Below are positions 43,959-53,304 of a stretch of 64,000 nt of DNA, piece after piece. Position numbers and translations under genes: made by a program. Under the pieces are notes generated by a model that saw only the letters and a program-made list of their open reading frames with translations, did not search any database and was not told the origin of the DNA. How positions within the stretch are numbered: position 1 is the first letter of the stretch; every line of letters starts with the position of its first letter. The stretch is taken from the NCBI RefSeq assembly GCF_905397275.1, contig NZ_CAJPUY010000018.1:100798-164797 (forward strand), written 5' to 3'. This stretch comes from Cupriavidus yeoncheonensis (GTDB lineage Bacteria > Pseudomonadota > Gammaproteobacteria > Burkholderiales > Burkholderiaceae).

Positions 43959-45269
43959 ATGTCTACCACCAGCAGTACCGACCCGATCGCGGGCGCGCAG
44001 GCAAGATCCGCGCGGCCACTGACCGGACAGGATTACAAGACCCTTTCCCTGGCCGCACTCGGCGGCGCCCTCGAGTTCTATGACTTCATCATCTTCGTGT
44101 TCTTCGCGACGGTGATCGGGCAGTTGTTCTTCCCGCCGTCGGTGCCCGACTGGCTGCGGCAGTTGCAGACCTTCGGCATCTTCGCCGCGGGCTACCTGGC
44201 CCGGCCGCTGGGCGGCATCATCATGGCGCACTTCGGCGACCTGCTGGGCCGCAAGAAGATGTTCACGCTGTCAATTCTGCTGATGTCGGTGCCCACGCTG
44301 CTGATGGGCCTGATGCCGACCTACCACACGATCGGCCTGCTGGCCCCGGTGCTGCTGCTGGTATTGCGCATCCTGCAGGGCGCGGCCGTGGGCGGCGAAG
44401 TGCCCGGCGCCTGGGTGTTCGTGTCGGAACATGTGCCCGCCCGCCACGTGGGCTATGCGTGCGGCACGCTGACGTGCGGGCTGACCGCGGGGATCCTGCT
44501 GGGCTCGCTGGTGGCCACCGGCATCAATGCGGTGTTCACGCCGGCCGAACTGGCCGACTGGGGCTGGCGCGTGCCGTTCCTGATCGGCGGCGTGTTCGGC
44601 ATTGCCTCGATGTACCTGCGCCGCTGGCTGCATGAAACGCCGGTCTTCGCCGAACTGCAGAAGCGCAAGGCGCTGGCGGCGGAAATGCCCCTGAAGTCGG
44701 TGGTACGCGACCACCGCGGCGCAATCGTGGTGTCGATGCTGCTGACGTGGATGCTGTCCGCGGGCATCGTGGTGGTGATCCTGATGACCCCCACGTTCCT
44801 GCAGAAGCTCTACGGCTTCGACGCGCGCACGGCCCTGGTGGCCAACAGCGTGGCCACGCTGTGCCTGACCGCCGGCTGCGTGATATCGGGCGCGCTCGCC
44901 GACCGCATCGGCGCGCGCCGCACGCTGTTCTTTGGCGGCCTGCTGCTGGCTGCCAGCGCCTACGCCCTCTACACCACCATCCACACCCGGCCAGATCTGC
45001 TGGTGCCACTGTACGCGTTGGCGGGCTTTCTGGTCGGCACCATCGGCGCGGTGCCGTTCGTGCTGGTCAATGCCTTCCCGGCGCAGGTGCGCTTTTCGGG
45101 CCTCTCGTTCTCGTACAACCTGTCCTACGCGATCTTCGGCGGCCTGACGCCGATGGTCGTCACGCTCATGCTCAAGAACGATCCGCTCGCGCCCGCGCAC
45201 TACGTGGTCGCGGTGTGCGCGCTGGGCATGGTGACGGCGCTGTTCGTCAAGGATCCCGTGCGCGGCTGA
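43959..45269 (+). CDS. MHS-type MFS metabolite:proton symporter
   Basis: 436 residues, 12 helices. The MHS signature is visible: ALGGALEFYDFIIFVFFATV in helix 1, GYLARPLGGIIMAHFGDLLGRKK (in part) between helices 2 and 3, and RILQGAAVGGEVPGAWVFVSEH. Family members carry citrate, alpha-ketoglutarate, proline/betaine, shikimate and other small acids; the substrate is unknown. A terminator lies 26 bases after the stop. Confidence 0.9.
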   Translation: MSTTSSTDPIAGAQARSARPLTGQDYKTLSLAALGGALEFYDFIIFVFFATVIGQLFFPPSVPDWLRQLQTFGIFAAGYLARPLGGIIMAHFGDLLGRKKMFTLSILLMSVPTLLMGLMPTYHTIGLLAPVLLLVLRILQGAAVGGEVPGAWVFVSEHVPARHVGYACGTLTCGLTAGILLGSLVATGINAVFTPAELADWGWRVPFLIGGVFGIASMYLRRWLHETPVFAELQKRKALAAEMPLKSVVRDHRGAIVVSMLLTWMLSAGIVVVILMTPTFLQKLYGFDARTALVANSVATLCLTAGCVISGALADRIGARRTLFFGGLLLAASAYALYTTIHTRPDLLVPLYALAGFLVGTIGAVPFVLVNAFPAQVRFSGLSFSYNLSYAIFGGLTPMVVTLMLKNDPLAPAHYVVAVCALGMVTALFVKDPVRG

Positions 45270-45294
45270 TGCACGCCCTTGCCAGGTTGCGATG

Positions 45295-45321
45295 AAGGAG
45301 GGCCTGGCGCCCTCCTTTTTT
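45295..45321 (+). terminator. Rho-independent terminator
   Basis: A 9-bp stem AAGGAGGGC / GCCCTCCTT with a 5-base loop is followed by further T. It ends the MHS symporter transcript and lies 19 bases before the stop of the convergent esterase. Confidence 0.88.
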
Positions 45322-45339
45322 CATGGAAAGACGCCTGCG

Positions 45340-46428
45340 CTAGCGCCGGTGCCCGCGGAAGAACTCCCACATCATGGCGCTGGCATCGGGGCCGATGGCG
45401 CTGTGATAGCTGTAGTCGCCGTCTCCGCCGCTCCATGCGTGGCCCAGCCCCTCCACCTCAACCAGCGTGACCAGATCGCGGCTCCAGCGCCCGAATCTGG
45501 CTTCATGGAAATGGCCGGCAGGCAGGCTCGCCTGCGCCTCCGCAATCCCGCCCGGGCGGTCTTCCAGGCCGTTGTAGGCCAGGAACTGCCGCGCAAGCAG
45601 GCGGCCGTTGACCGGATGGACAGCATCATCGTCGAGGCCGTGCACCACGATCGCTGGCAGTTCGGGGCCGCCCGGCGTGGCACCGGCGGCGTCGAGCAGC
45701 CATGCCGGATCCGCGGTCGACCCGTGCTGCATGGCCTTCAGACCCTCATGCGGGTTGTCCGCTGCGCCCACCACGACCCCGGAGTGCAGGCCCACTGCCG
45801 CAACGCGCTCCGGATAACGCAACGCCACCACCGCGGCCATCGCCGCGCCGGCAGACATCCCGGCAACGTAGACCTGATCCTCGCGCACGTCGTGGCGTCG
45901 CGACAGTGTCTCGATCAGCGCCGCCACGGCCTGCGCTTCGCGGCCACCCTCGCCGGCGGCAAGGTCGAACCATTGCCAGCAGCGCTGCAACTGGCGCCGC
46001 AGCGGCTGCTGGGGATACGCCACCATGAAGCCTTCATGCTCGGCCAGCGCGTTCATGCGGGTGCCGGCAGCGAGTTCGTCGGGGGTCTGCCGGCAGCCAT
46101 GCAGCATCACCACCAGCGGCAATGGGCCGCGAAAGCGGTGCTTGGCGCTGGCCGGCACGTAGAGGTGATACGACAGCTGCGGCACCAGCTCGCCGGGCAG
46201 TGGCGCCAGGCGCAGGCGGTGGGATTCCCAGCTCCCTGGCAAATGCGGCTCGGCATGCCGCGGAGAAAGCGGAGCACCATGCGGTGTCCGGATACGGCGC
46301 CGGGGCGCCAGCGGGCTCAACGATTCAATCCGTTCAAGCCACGATTTCACTTGTGCTTCGGTCTGGGCCTGCGCCCGGCTGAGTCGCCGGAATTGCGCCT
46401 GCCAGTCCGTGGCAAGGCTCTTGGCCAT
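45340..46428 (-). CDS. PHB-depolymerase-family esterase (PhaZd-like)
   Basis: 362 residues from the ATG at 46428, preceded by CCAGGAGTTCTC. An alpha/beta-hydrolase with the oxyanion-loop motif VVMLHGCRQTP, nucleophile Ser192 in VYVAGMSAGAAMAA, Asp around 266-268 in VHGLDDDAVHP and His330 in EGLGHAWSGG. No signal peptide, so it should act inside the cell. From memory, the intracellular PHB depolymerase PhaZd of Cupriavidus necator also has 362 residues and a type I catalytic domain, which fits, but identity was not checked. It would mobilise stored polyhydroxybutyrate. Confidence 0.82.
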   Translation of the reverse strand: MAKSLATDWQAQFRRLSRAQAQTEAQVKSWLERIESLSPLAPRRRIRTPHGAPLSPRHAEPHLPGSWESHRLRLAPLPGELVPQLSYHLYVPASAKHRFRGPLPLVVMLHGCRQTPDELAAGTRMNALAEHEGFMVAYPQQPLRRQLQRCWQWFDLAAGEGGREAQAVAALIETLSRRHDVREDQVYVAGMSAGAAMAAVVALRYPERVAAVGLHSGVVVGAADNPHEGLKAMQHGSTADPAWLLDAAGATPGGPELPAIVVHGLDDDAVHPVNGRLLARQFLAYNGLEDRPGGIAEAQASLPAGHFHEARFGRWSRDLVTLVEVEGLGHAWSGGDGDYSYHSAIGPDASAMMWEFFRGHRR

Positions 46429-46688
46429 GAGAACTCCTGGTCGCGTGAGATGCAATCTCCCCCGGTGTTCTACATATTGTTGCGATGCAGCATAACACAC
46501 GGACTGCCAGGGCCGCCTCGAGCGTGGCTTTTTCGCATCGCCGGTGGCCGCGCAGTGACGTGCGACCGGCAGCTTTACGCCACTCGAAAAGATTCATGCA
46601 GAGCAACGAAAGAATACAGATCGCAGGGAGATAGCAGCTGTTGCAGTGCACTTATACTAGGTCCGTCGCCTACAGGCGCCCACGCCAC

Positions 46689-47459
46689 ATGCCTGACTCG
46701 CCCTCATGCTCGCTCTGCCTCTTTCGCCATGTCTGCCGTGACGCATCGACGGCCGATTTGTCGCCGGGTGCGCAGAAGTCCCTGCAGCCGACGCACGTCA
46801 CAGTGGCCGCGGGCGACGCCTTCTACCGCCAGGGCCGCCCCGTTGCGGCGGTGTTTCCGCTACGGGAAGGGAGTGCCAAGCAGGTTTATGAATCCCCGCT
46901 GGGATGGCGCCAGGTAACGGGGTTCTCGCTGTCCGGAGATGTCCTGGGCCTGGAGCCGAACGAGGCCTCGGCCTACAGTGTCAGCGCCATCGCCTTGCAG
47001 GACACCATGTGCTGTGTCGTGTCGATCGAAGCGCTGCGCACGCACATGGCCGATCCGCCCTTCCGGGATTCCGTTCTGGCCGTCATGCGTCATCAGGCCG
47101 AACGTGAGCGCATCCTGCTGGTTGCGATCGGCTCGATGAGAGCCGCGCAGCGGCTGGCCATGCTGCTGCTGGACCTGGACACCGAACACCGGCGCCGCGG
47201 TGGCACCGACGGCTCGCTTACACTGGCCATGTCACGAACGGACATTGCCAGCCTGCTCGGCCTGACGCTTGAAACGGTGTCGCGCCTGTTGTCGCGTTTT
47301 GCCTCGGTGGGCCTGATCTCGGTCCGGCAGCGCCGCTTGCGGCTGATCGACCGCGACGGCCTGGCCGCGGTCTATGCGGACCTGGAACCGATGCCCCGAC
47401 AGGCGCCGGCCGCCATGGCCGCGCATGCCGGGCCCGGCGACGAACCGCACCTGTTCTAG
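46689..47459 (+). CDS. FNR/CRP-family oxygen-responsive regulator (first of three)
   Basis: 256 residues from the ATG at 46689. N-terminal Cys C7, C10 and C16 (CSLCLFRHVC) have the C-x2-C-x5-C spacing of E. coli FNR; a fourth Cys is in DTMCCVVS (108/109). This is the set needed for an oxygen-labile [4Fe-4S] cluster. The cyclic-nucleotide-like beta roll is followed by a long dimer helix and an HTH with MSRTDIASLLGLTLETVSRL, whose ETVSR matches the FNR recognition helix. It should bind TTGAT-N4-ATCAA sites when oxygen is low. Target genes cannot be named from here. Confidence 0.88.
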   Translation: MPDSPSCSLCLFRHVCRDASTADLSPGAQKSLQPTHVTVAAGDAFYRQGRPVAAVFPLREGSAKQVYESPLGWRQVTGFSLSGDVLGLEPNEASAYSVSAIALQDTMCCVVSIEALRTHMADPPFRDSVLAVMRHQAERERILLVAIGSMRAAQRLAMLLLDLDTEHRRRGGTDGSLTLAMSRTDIASLLGLTLETVSRLLSRFASVGLISVRQRRLRLIDRDGLAAVYADLEPMPRQAPAAMAAHAGPGDEPHLF

Positions 47460-47523
47460 GGCACTGGGCGGGGCCAACGGGCTGGCACTCAACTGCTACC
47501 GGCTTGTGCAGCCCGCGCTGTGG

Positions 47524-47889
47524 TCACCGGGGCTGCTGCGCGCATTCCTGGCGGTATGCCTCTTCCAGGCGCTTGCGGTCCGCCTGTCGCTCCAGGGTCG
47601 GATATGTGCGCCCGTCAGCCGTGGTGACCGACGAGGTGCCGGTCGACCACTGCTGCCCCGCGGGCAGCGCGTTGATCTGATCCAGCAGCGACCGGCAGCG
47701 CTGGCGCTGCGATACCGACAAGGTGCCGTCGGTAGATTCCACGGTTGCCGTGGCGCTGTCGACCATGCGCGGTGGCGGCGGCGCAACCATCGGCGCCGGG
47801 AGCGACGTATCCGACGCGGCCCAGGCCTGTGCGGCAAGCAGCCCTGCACAGGCCAGCATGCATACCTTGCGACAAATCACCTGCTTCAA
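47524..47889 (-). CDS. Small exported protein of unknown function
   Basis: 121 residues if started at the TTG at 47889, which has GGAG eight bases ahead and gives an ideal signal peptide (MKQVICRKVCMLACAGLLAA, cut near AWA-AS). The mature part has a Pro-rich stretch (PAPMVAPPPPRM) and a helical C-terminus (RQRCRSLLDQINALPAGQQW; LERQADRKRLEEAYRQEC) with two Cys that could pair. Several Cupriavidus-type periplasmic proteins look like this, but I cannot name a family. A longer frame from 47964 is possible. Confidence 0.62.
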   Translation of the reverse strand: MKQVICRKVCMLACAGLLAAQAWAASDTSLPAPMVAPPPPRMVDSATATVESTDGTLSVSQRQRCRSLLDQINALPAGQQWSTGTSSVTTADGRTYPTLERQADRKRLEEAYRQECAQQPR

Positions 47890-47985
47890 TCTGAGACTCC
47901 GGGACGGCGCACTGCTCGCATAAGGCGAGGCGGGGCGCCTGCTGGATCCGCGCGGGATCCGCAATGGGATTGGCGGGGTTGGCGG

Positions 47986-48273
47986 TCAACGGTCCTTTCC
48001 GCTGCCGTTGCGGCCCGTACGGTTGCGCAGCAGTTCGAGCTTGAGCAGCGCATCCGCCAGCATGCTCTTGAGCCGGGTGTTCTCCTCCTGCAACTCGCGC
48101 AGTTTACGCCCTTCGCGCGCATCCCCCTGTCCAGGCTGCCCATAGCGCGCGCGCCAGCCATAAAAGGAAGCATCGCTGAAGCCATACCGCGCGCACAACT
48201 CGCGCACCGGCACGCCGCTGGCGGCCTCGGCCAGATAGGTGCGGATCTGCTCTTCCGAATACCGTCTGTTCAC
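47986..48273 (-). CDS. Orphan IS3-family transposase OrfA-like protein
   Basis: 95 residues. Begins MNRRYSEEQIRTYLAEAASG, then PVRELCARYGFSDASFYGWR, the HTH of IS3-group OrfA, followed by the leucine-zipper-like LRELQEENTRLKSMLADALL. No orfB with a DDE catalytic domain follows in any frame and no inverted repeats were found, so it cannot transpose by itself. Either an insertion-sequence remnant or a retained DNA-binding protein. It neighbours an unexplained, less GC-rich stretch. Confidence 0.75.
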   Translation of the reverse strand: MNRRYSEEQIRTYLAEAASGVPVRELCARYGFSDASFYGWRARYGQPGQGDAREGRKLRELQEENTRLKSMLADALLKLELLRNRTGRNGSGKDR

Positions 48274-48966
48274 CGATTTTCTCCGCTACGCAACCGTCCC
48301 ATGCGCGCCGCTAACCGTGCCCGACCCTGCCCGTACGTTAGCCCACCGCCGAGTCAAAAGGCAATTCAACGTCTTTGCTGGGCGAGTTAAGCAAATTGTG
48401 CGAGCCGGCTTTCGTGCGAGGGCAATATCTGCAAGCGGGTTCTCAAACCGGACGCGCCATCACGATGCAGAGATGATCGCGACGACCAGGAAGCGCATGG
48501 CTTGCGGCCGTCCGCGTTGGTTTTTCCAATTTGGAATCCAGATTGGCCGCATATCACGACGGTGGAGTTTTCGCATGAGTCCGCACGATAGTTGTCCCTG
48601 ACGATGGACCCGTCCGGAAGCGCTGATGGAAGGCCGTCTTCCCTTGTGCCAGGCGCTTTGCAGCACGTTTCCGCCATGTTTTCATGTCCAGACAAGCGCT
48701 CCTGAACTGTGAGTGCTGCATATCGGAATGTCAGTTACTTCCTAGGAACTTGCCGGTTGATGTATTAAGATTCCTCGGCATCAACTAAATTTCGTACGCC
48801 CGCAGACAGCGCTCCAAGGAGCGCCCACAGACGGGCGGCCCGCCAGTTCTACACCGGCATTCACACGCCCGGTGACGCACCAGAACTGCCGGCAAGCACG
48901 GGCCTGAAGGATTGAGGAGTCACTACGCCATTTGTCGACGCGAGTCGCACATTTAGGAGTTGTGTC
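48274..48966. other. About 0.7 kb without a recognisable gene
   Basis: Lower apparent GC than the flanks and only low-quality ORFs. It contains the palindrome TTCCTAGGAA (about 48740) and an inverted repeat GCGCTCC / GGAGCGC (48809-48824) upstream of the small ORF at 48967. It may be acquired DNA flanking the orphan OrfA, or may hide a non-coding RNA; neither can be shown by eye. Confidence 0.35.
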
Positions 48967-49065
48967 ATGCTTCTTGGTAGCCTGATCCGCCGCAACCAGC
49001 GCTTGCCGGTTCCCGTTCCCGCAGCCACGGAAATTCCTTTGTCCGCCCGCGAACCCGATCGCTAG
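48967..49065 (+). CDS. Possible 32-residue small protein
   Basis: The ATG has a strong ribosome site (TTTAGGAGTTGTGTC). Product MLLGSLIRRNQRLPVPVPAA and a short polar tail; no helix long enough to span a membrane. It lies 103 bases upstream of a LysR-type gene. It could be a leader peptide or small protein; support is the ribosome site only. Confidence 0.33.
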   Translation: MLLGSLIRRNQRLPVPVPAATEIPLSAREPDR

Positions 49066-49168
49066 GTTTGCGGACGCGGCATGTCTCGGCCGCGCAATGC
49101 TGTCACATTGCCGTGCCAGAAAATAAAAGAAGAACGAAAACAGAATCCATGGATCGGGAGAAGTCAGA

Positions 49169-50125
49169 ATGCGTCATGTCAGCACGAAGTTGTTGCACGT
49201 CTTTGTCTTGGTGATGGAGTACCGCGACCTCAGCGCGGTCGCAGCCTGCACGCAAGGCCGCGTTCCGACCGTCGCCTACAGCCTGGCACGGTTGCGCGAG
49301 ATCACCGGCGACCCGCTCTTCGTCAAGCGCAACGGCACGCTGGAGCCGACGCCGCACGCGCTGCGCCTGGAACAGACCGCTCGGCAGATCCTGGCCAAAT
49401 GGAGCCTGCTGGTACGGCCAAACGAACTGGCCCCGCAAAAAAGCCGCCACGGCCGGCGCCTGTCGATCGGGTTTTCCTCGTCCATTGGCGACCCCGTCAT
49501 CACCGAGATCCTGACCACGCTGTGCGAGCGGTTTCCCCATGACAGCTTCGTGACAAGACCGGTGATTGCCGACGCCACGCTGGCCGAGAGCCTGGACAAT
49601 GGCGAGCTCGATTGCGCCTTCGTCGTCGACGGCGGGCACAACCCGGAAAAGGTGCTGCCGCATAACATCCTGGCCACGCCGCGCCGGCTGGTCAGCGCGA
49701 TGCGCGCCGGCAACTCGGACGATACGGAAAGCGACTGGATCCTGCTGCAGGAAGACTGCGAAGCCGGCAGTCCGCTGCGCAGCTTCCTGGCACGCCAGGC
49801 CAGCACCCCCGGACACCGTGAAACGGTCGTGCCCTCCTGGCACACGCAGATCACGCTGCTGCATTCGGCCGGCGGCATCTGCCCCGTGCTGGATTTCAAC
49901 GTGCCGCTGGTCACGCGTGATCGCAAGACGCGCCTGCTGGCACCGCCGAGCAGCTTCCCGGAATGGGCCGCGCTGCATTTCTGGGCCCCCGAACGCGCAC
50001 ACGACAAGAGCGCCCTGCGCGACATCATGGACGTGGGCAATGCAGTCCTGCGCGATCCGCTCAAGGCCATCGACAACCGGCGCAAGGGCCGGCGGGAGTC
50101 GCCACGGCACGCCGCCGCGGCCTGA
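49169..50125 (+). CDS. LysR-type transcriptional regulator
   Basis: 318 residues with GGGAGAAGTCAGA ahead of the ATG. An N-terminal winged helix (STKLLHVFVLVMEYRDLSAV; YSLARLREITGDPLFVKRNG) leads to a two-lobed effector domain (RLSIGFSSSIGDPVITEILT onwards) and a basic tail. The first recognition segment (ACTQGRVPTVAYSLARL) departs from the usual SQPAxS pattern. The effector is unknown, and its target may not be adjacent. Confidence 0.85.
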   Translation: MRHVSTKLLHVFVLVMEYRDLSAVAACTQGRVPTVAYSLARLREITGDPLFVKRNGTLEPTPHALRLEQTARQILAKWSLLVRPNELAPQKSRHGRRLSIGFSSSIGDPVITEILTTLCERFPHDSFVTRPVIADATLAESLDNGELDCAFVVDGGHNPEKVLPHNILATPRRLVSAMRAGNSDDTESDWILLQEDCEAGSPLRSFLARQASTPGHRETVVPSWHTQITLLHSAGGICPVLDFNVPLVTRDRKTRLLAPPSSFPEWAALHFWAPERAHDKSALRDIMDVGNAVLRDPLKAIDNRRKGRRESPRHAAAA

Positions 50126-50498
50126 GCCGCGGCAGGCAGGACATTCCGACGTCCTCAGCGACTTCCATCTGTTCGCGGTAACGCGAACCCCGGTGGCGCG
50201 CGGCCAGTTTCGCGCAGCGTCTGCTGCCCGCCAGTACCCACCACACCAGCATCCCGGTGCCGTCCCGTCGACGGCACCGCCACGTTTGGCTGCAAGTATT
50301 TGCGAAGTTTCTTAGTCCGCCGTGGCGGCGGGACCAGTATTCTGGGCCCGCACTGCCTGTCGCGGCCCCTCCCGTTTGGCTCGAGACCCTGGCACGTGCG
50401 CAGATGTTGATGCGTCCTTCGCGCCGCGCGCCGTCATGGCGTGCGGCGATTTTTTGGGGCGCAGCACAGCCTGCCATTCCCACGACAAGGACCGCGCC
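50126..50498. other. 373-bp intergenic region
   Basis: Between the LysR gene and the response regulator. A GC hairpin (GCCGCGG / CCGCGGC, 50114-50133) covers the LysR stop. No gene recognised; the open frame running into the response regulator has no family-like sequence here. Confidence 0.4.
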
Positions 50499-51158
50499 AT
50501 GACACTGAGAATCCTGCTGGCCGACGACCACCCGGTCGTCGGCGCCGCCGTCCGCGACCAATTGCAGACGCAGCCGGGCTGGGTGGTCTGCGGCATGGTC
50601 ACCAGCGCCACCGAGCTGCTGAGCAGCGTCGAGGCCCTGCGCCCGGACATCGTGATCACCGACTATCACATGCCAGGCCCCCGGGATCCGGATGGCATCC
50701 GGCTGATCTCCACGCTGCGGCGGCACCATCCCTCGGTCAGCGTGATTGTGCTCACCATGATCACCAACCCCATGATCCTGCGTTCGATTCTCAAAGCGCG
50801 CGTCCATGGGCTGGTCCTGAAGGACGCGCCGCTGTCCGAACTGATCACGGTTGTCGCCCGCATCCAGCGGGGCTTCCATTACATCGGCAAATCGGCTCTC
50901 GATATCCTGGCGCAGACCAACCTGGACAGCCCGCTCGAACCCGGTCAGCAGGTTGCGCAACGCCTGTCGGTGCGCGAGACGGAAGTCATCCGGCTCTATC
51001 TGAGCGGACGCTCGGTCAGCGAGATCGCCGCCATCCTGTGCCGGAGCGTCAAGACCATCAGCCGCCAGAAGAATTGTGCGATGCAGAAGCTGGGAGCCAG
51101 CAATGATCGCGAGCTGTTCGAATGCGCGGCGCGCCAGGGCATCCTGCTGCCGACTTAG
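50499..51158 (+). CDS. NarL/LuxR-type response regulator
   Basis: 219 residues from the ATG at 50499 (MTLRILLADDHPVVGAAVRD). The receiver has phospho-acceptor D55 in IVITDYHMPGPRDPDG, with Lys in VLKDAPLSEL. The C-terminal LuxR HTH contains LSVRETEVIRLYLSGRSVSE and KTISRQKNCAMQKLGASNDR. The RQKNCAMQKLG and NDREL pattern resembles RcsB/BvgA-type regulators. No sensor kinase is adjacent, so it is an orphan response regulator. Confidence 0.87.
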   Translation: MTLRILLADDHPVVGAAVRDQLQTQPGWVVCGMVTSATELLSSVEALRPDIVITDYHMPGPRDPDGIRLISTLRRHHPSVSVIVLTMITNPMILRSILKARVHGLVLKDAPLSELITVVARIQRGFHYIGKSALDILAQTNLDSPLEPGQQVAQRLSVRETEVIRLYLSGRSVSEIAAILCRSVKTISRQKNCAMQKLGASNDRELFECAARQGILLPT

Positions 51159-51178
51159 TCAAGCGCCGCGCGACGCCT

Positions 51179-51640
51179 TCACTCGGCGTTCGCCAACTCC
51201 GCCGCGCGGGCCACGGCACCGGCAATGCCTGCCTCCAGCTGAGCCAGGCCTCTCGATAGTTCGACCATGGTCGACTCGGGGACGTTTTCGAGCACATCCT
51301 GGAGAAAGGCCGAGCGCAGGGGCATCTTGCCTTCCACCATGGTCTTGCCCGCGGCGGACAACGTGACGTGCGTGACGCGGTTGTCGCGCTCCGAGGTATT
51401 GCGCAGGACCCAGCCCAGCTCCTCCATCGCCTTGAGCTGCCGCGTCAGTGCGCCCGGGTCCATGTTCACGCGCTCAGCCAGAGCTTTCTGCGCGATGGCG
51501 TCCTCCTGCGTATGCAGCGCAAACAGGATACGCCAGCGCGGCAACGGCAGCCCGATGCGCTGCTCGAAAGCCGACGCATAGGCGCGGTAGGTCCGCCCGA
51601 ACTGCTGTAGTACCGCAAGGCTTTGTCGCTCCAGTTCCAT
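51179..51640 (-). CDS. MarR-family transcriptional regulator
   Basis: 153 residues from the ATG at 51640, with GGGAGA close upstream. Winged-helix core: LPLPRWRILFALHTQEDAIA, QKALAERVNMDPGALTRQLK, then wing residues NTSERDNRVTHVTLSAAG with the conserved DxR. Located 55 bases downstream of an MFS exporter on the same strand, so probably co-transcribed and a repressor of that exporter, released by a small ligand. Confidence 0.87.
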   Translation of the reverse strand: MELERQSLAVLQQFGRTYRAYASAFEQRIGLPLPRWRILFALHTQEDAIAQKALAERVNMDPGALTRQLKAMEELGWVLRNTSERDNRVTHVTLSAAGKTMVEGKMPLRSAFLQDVLENVPESTMVELSRGLAQLEAGIAGAVARAAELANAE

Positions 51641-51695
51641 CCATTCTCCCGTTTCCAAGGCCGCGGCATGCCACTCATGCCGCGCGGCGGCGATT

Positions 51696-53294
51696 TCATT
51701 CAGCCGCCATGGCCGGTTGCTGGCCGGCGCGCATCAGCCTGACCGGCGGCACGCGCCGTGCGCGCCACAGGCCCACCAGCGCGGCTACCGCGGCAATGAC
51801 AAGCCCCAGGTGGATCGCCGTCACGAGGGAAACACGCGCCTGCTCCAGCAGCAAGGCGCCATTGTGCCCTGCCTGCTGCAGTTCGGTCAGCAACCCGGCC
51901 TGTGCGGCCTTGTCGATCAGTACCTGCGGGTCCGACATGCGGCTGAGCCAGTCCAGCGCATTGGCCGTCGTCAGCGAATGTTCCACGCCAGCGGAATAGG
52001 AGCGTGTCACCATCGTGCCGACCATAGCGGTACCGATCATGCCGCCTACCATCCGCAGCGACTGCAGCATCGCCGTGGCGATGCCCAGGTGTTCACGGCC
52101 AACCGTCTGCTGCGCGAACACCGTCAGGTTGGGCATGATGAAGCCGAGCCCGAACCCCGCCAGCAACATGATCGTCAGCAGCAGCGGATGCGACATGCTG
52201 CGCGTGGCCTGTGACAGTGCAAGGCATCCGGCGGCCAGCATGGCGAAGCCGGCAAACAGCATGGCGTTCGGATGGCGAATGCGCGTGATGATGCGGCCGT
52301 TTACGATGCTGCCGACCGTGATGCAAACCACTAGCGGCGTCACCAGCAGGCCCGCGTCGCGCGGCGAGTATCCGAACCCGCCCTGGAGCAGCAGCGGCGC
52401 ATAGATCAGCAGCGCGAACATGGCGAAGCCCACCAGTACCGCAAGCTGGAATAGCGGCGCCACGCCCGGGTGCCGGAACATGTCCAGCGGCAGGATCGGG
52501 TTGGCGCAGCGGCGTTCCCATTGCCACAACCCGATCAGCGCCGCGACCGCTGCGACCAGCAGCCCGGCCGTCAGCCAGTCGACGCCGCGTTGCGGCAGCA
52601 GTTCGACACTCATCTGCATGCCGCCCAGCCCCACGCCGATCAGCAAGGCACCGAGCCAGTCGACCCGGATCGGCCCGCTGTGCGCTTGCTGGCGCAGATG
52701 CGGCAGATAGCGCCATACGAACCACAGGCTCAGCGCCCCCACCGGCAGGTTCACGTAGAACACGGCGCGCCAGCCATACAGTTCGGTCAGGATGCCGCCC
52801 AGCGATGGCCCGACTGCATTGGCCACGCCGAACGCCGCGCTCATCAGCACCTGCCAGCGCAGCCGGACATGCGAATCCGGAAACAGATCCGGAATACACG
52901 CGAAGGCGGTACCCACCAGCATGCCGCCCCCGATCCCCTGCAACCCGCGCGCCGCTACCAGGAACGGCATGCTCGTCGCCATGCCGCACAAGGCGGAGGC
53001 CACCGAGAACACAACGATGGAAGCCAGCACGAAGGGCTTGCGGCCGTAGTAGTCGCCAAGGCGGCCGAAGATCGGCACGGTGATGACGGACAACAGCAGG
53101 TATGACGTCGCCACCCACGCGTAATACTCGAAGCCCTGCAACTCGGCAACGACCGTCGGCAACGCCGTCCCGACGACGGTCTGGTCCAGCGCCACCAGCA
53201 TCGACACGAAGGCGACCCCCAGCATGGCGAGCAGCGACTCGCGAAACGGGAGAACCTGACCGCCGCCATGCCCCGACTGTGCCTTTGACGTCAT
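51696..53294 (-). CDS. DHA2-type (14-helix) MFS multidrug exporter
   Basis: 532 residues. EmrB/QacA-type features: MLGVAFVSMLVALDQTVVGT in helix 1 (motif D1), GRLGDYYGRKP (motif A), RGLQGIGGGMLVG and WRAVFYVNLPVGALSLW (motif C region). The long loop near the C-terminus (EHSLTTANALDWLSRMSDPQ) is typical of EmrB-like proteins. Exports hydrophobic compounds by proton antiport. No membrane-fusion partner (emrA) is adjacent. Regulated in all likelihood by the downstream MarR gene. Confidence 0.9.
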   Translation of the reverse strand: MTSKAQSGHGGGQVLPFRESLLAMLGVAFVSMLVALDQTVVGTALPTVVAELQGFEYYAWVATSYLLLSVITVPIFGRLGDYYGRKPFVLASIVVFSVASALCGMATSMPFLVAARGLQGIGGGMLVGTAFACIPDLFPDSHVRLRWQVLMSAAFGVANAVGPSLGGILTELYGWRAVFYVNLPVGALSLWFVWRYLPHLRQQAHSGPIRVDWLGALLIGVGLGGMQMSVELLPQRGVDWLTAGLLVAAVAALIGLWQWERRCANPILPLDMFRHPGVAPLFQLAVLVGFAMFALLIYAPLLLQGGFGYSPRDAGLLVTPLVVCITVGSIVNGRIITRIRHPNAMLFAGFAMLAAGCLALSQATRSMSHPLLLTIMLLAGFGLGFIMPNLTVFAQQTVGREHLGIATAMLQSLRMVGGMIGTAMVGTMVTRSYSAGVEHSLTTANALDWLSRMSDPQVLIDKAAQAGLLTELQQAGHNGALLLEQARVSLVTAIHLGLVIAAVAALVGLWRARRVPPVRLMRAGQQPAMAAE

Positions 53295-53304
53295 GTTGCT
53301 GCTC

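Noticed and set aside
48387..48695. 102-codon ORF on the minus strand
   Set aside because: No family, no ribosome site, overlapping alternatives on both strands; kept only as an unexplained region.
48809..48824. IS terminal inverted repeat
   Set aside because: Only a short GC palindrome; no matching second end and no target duplication found.
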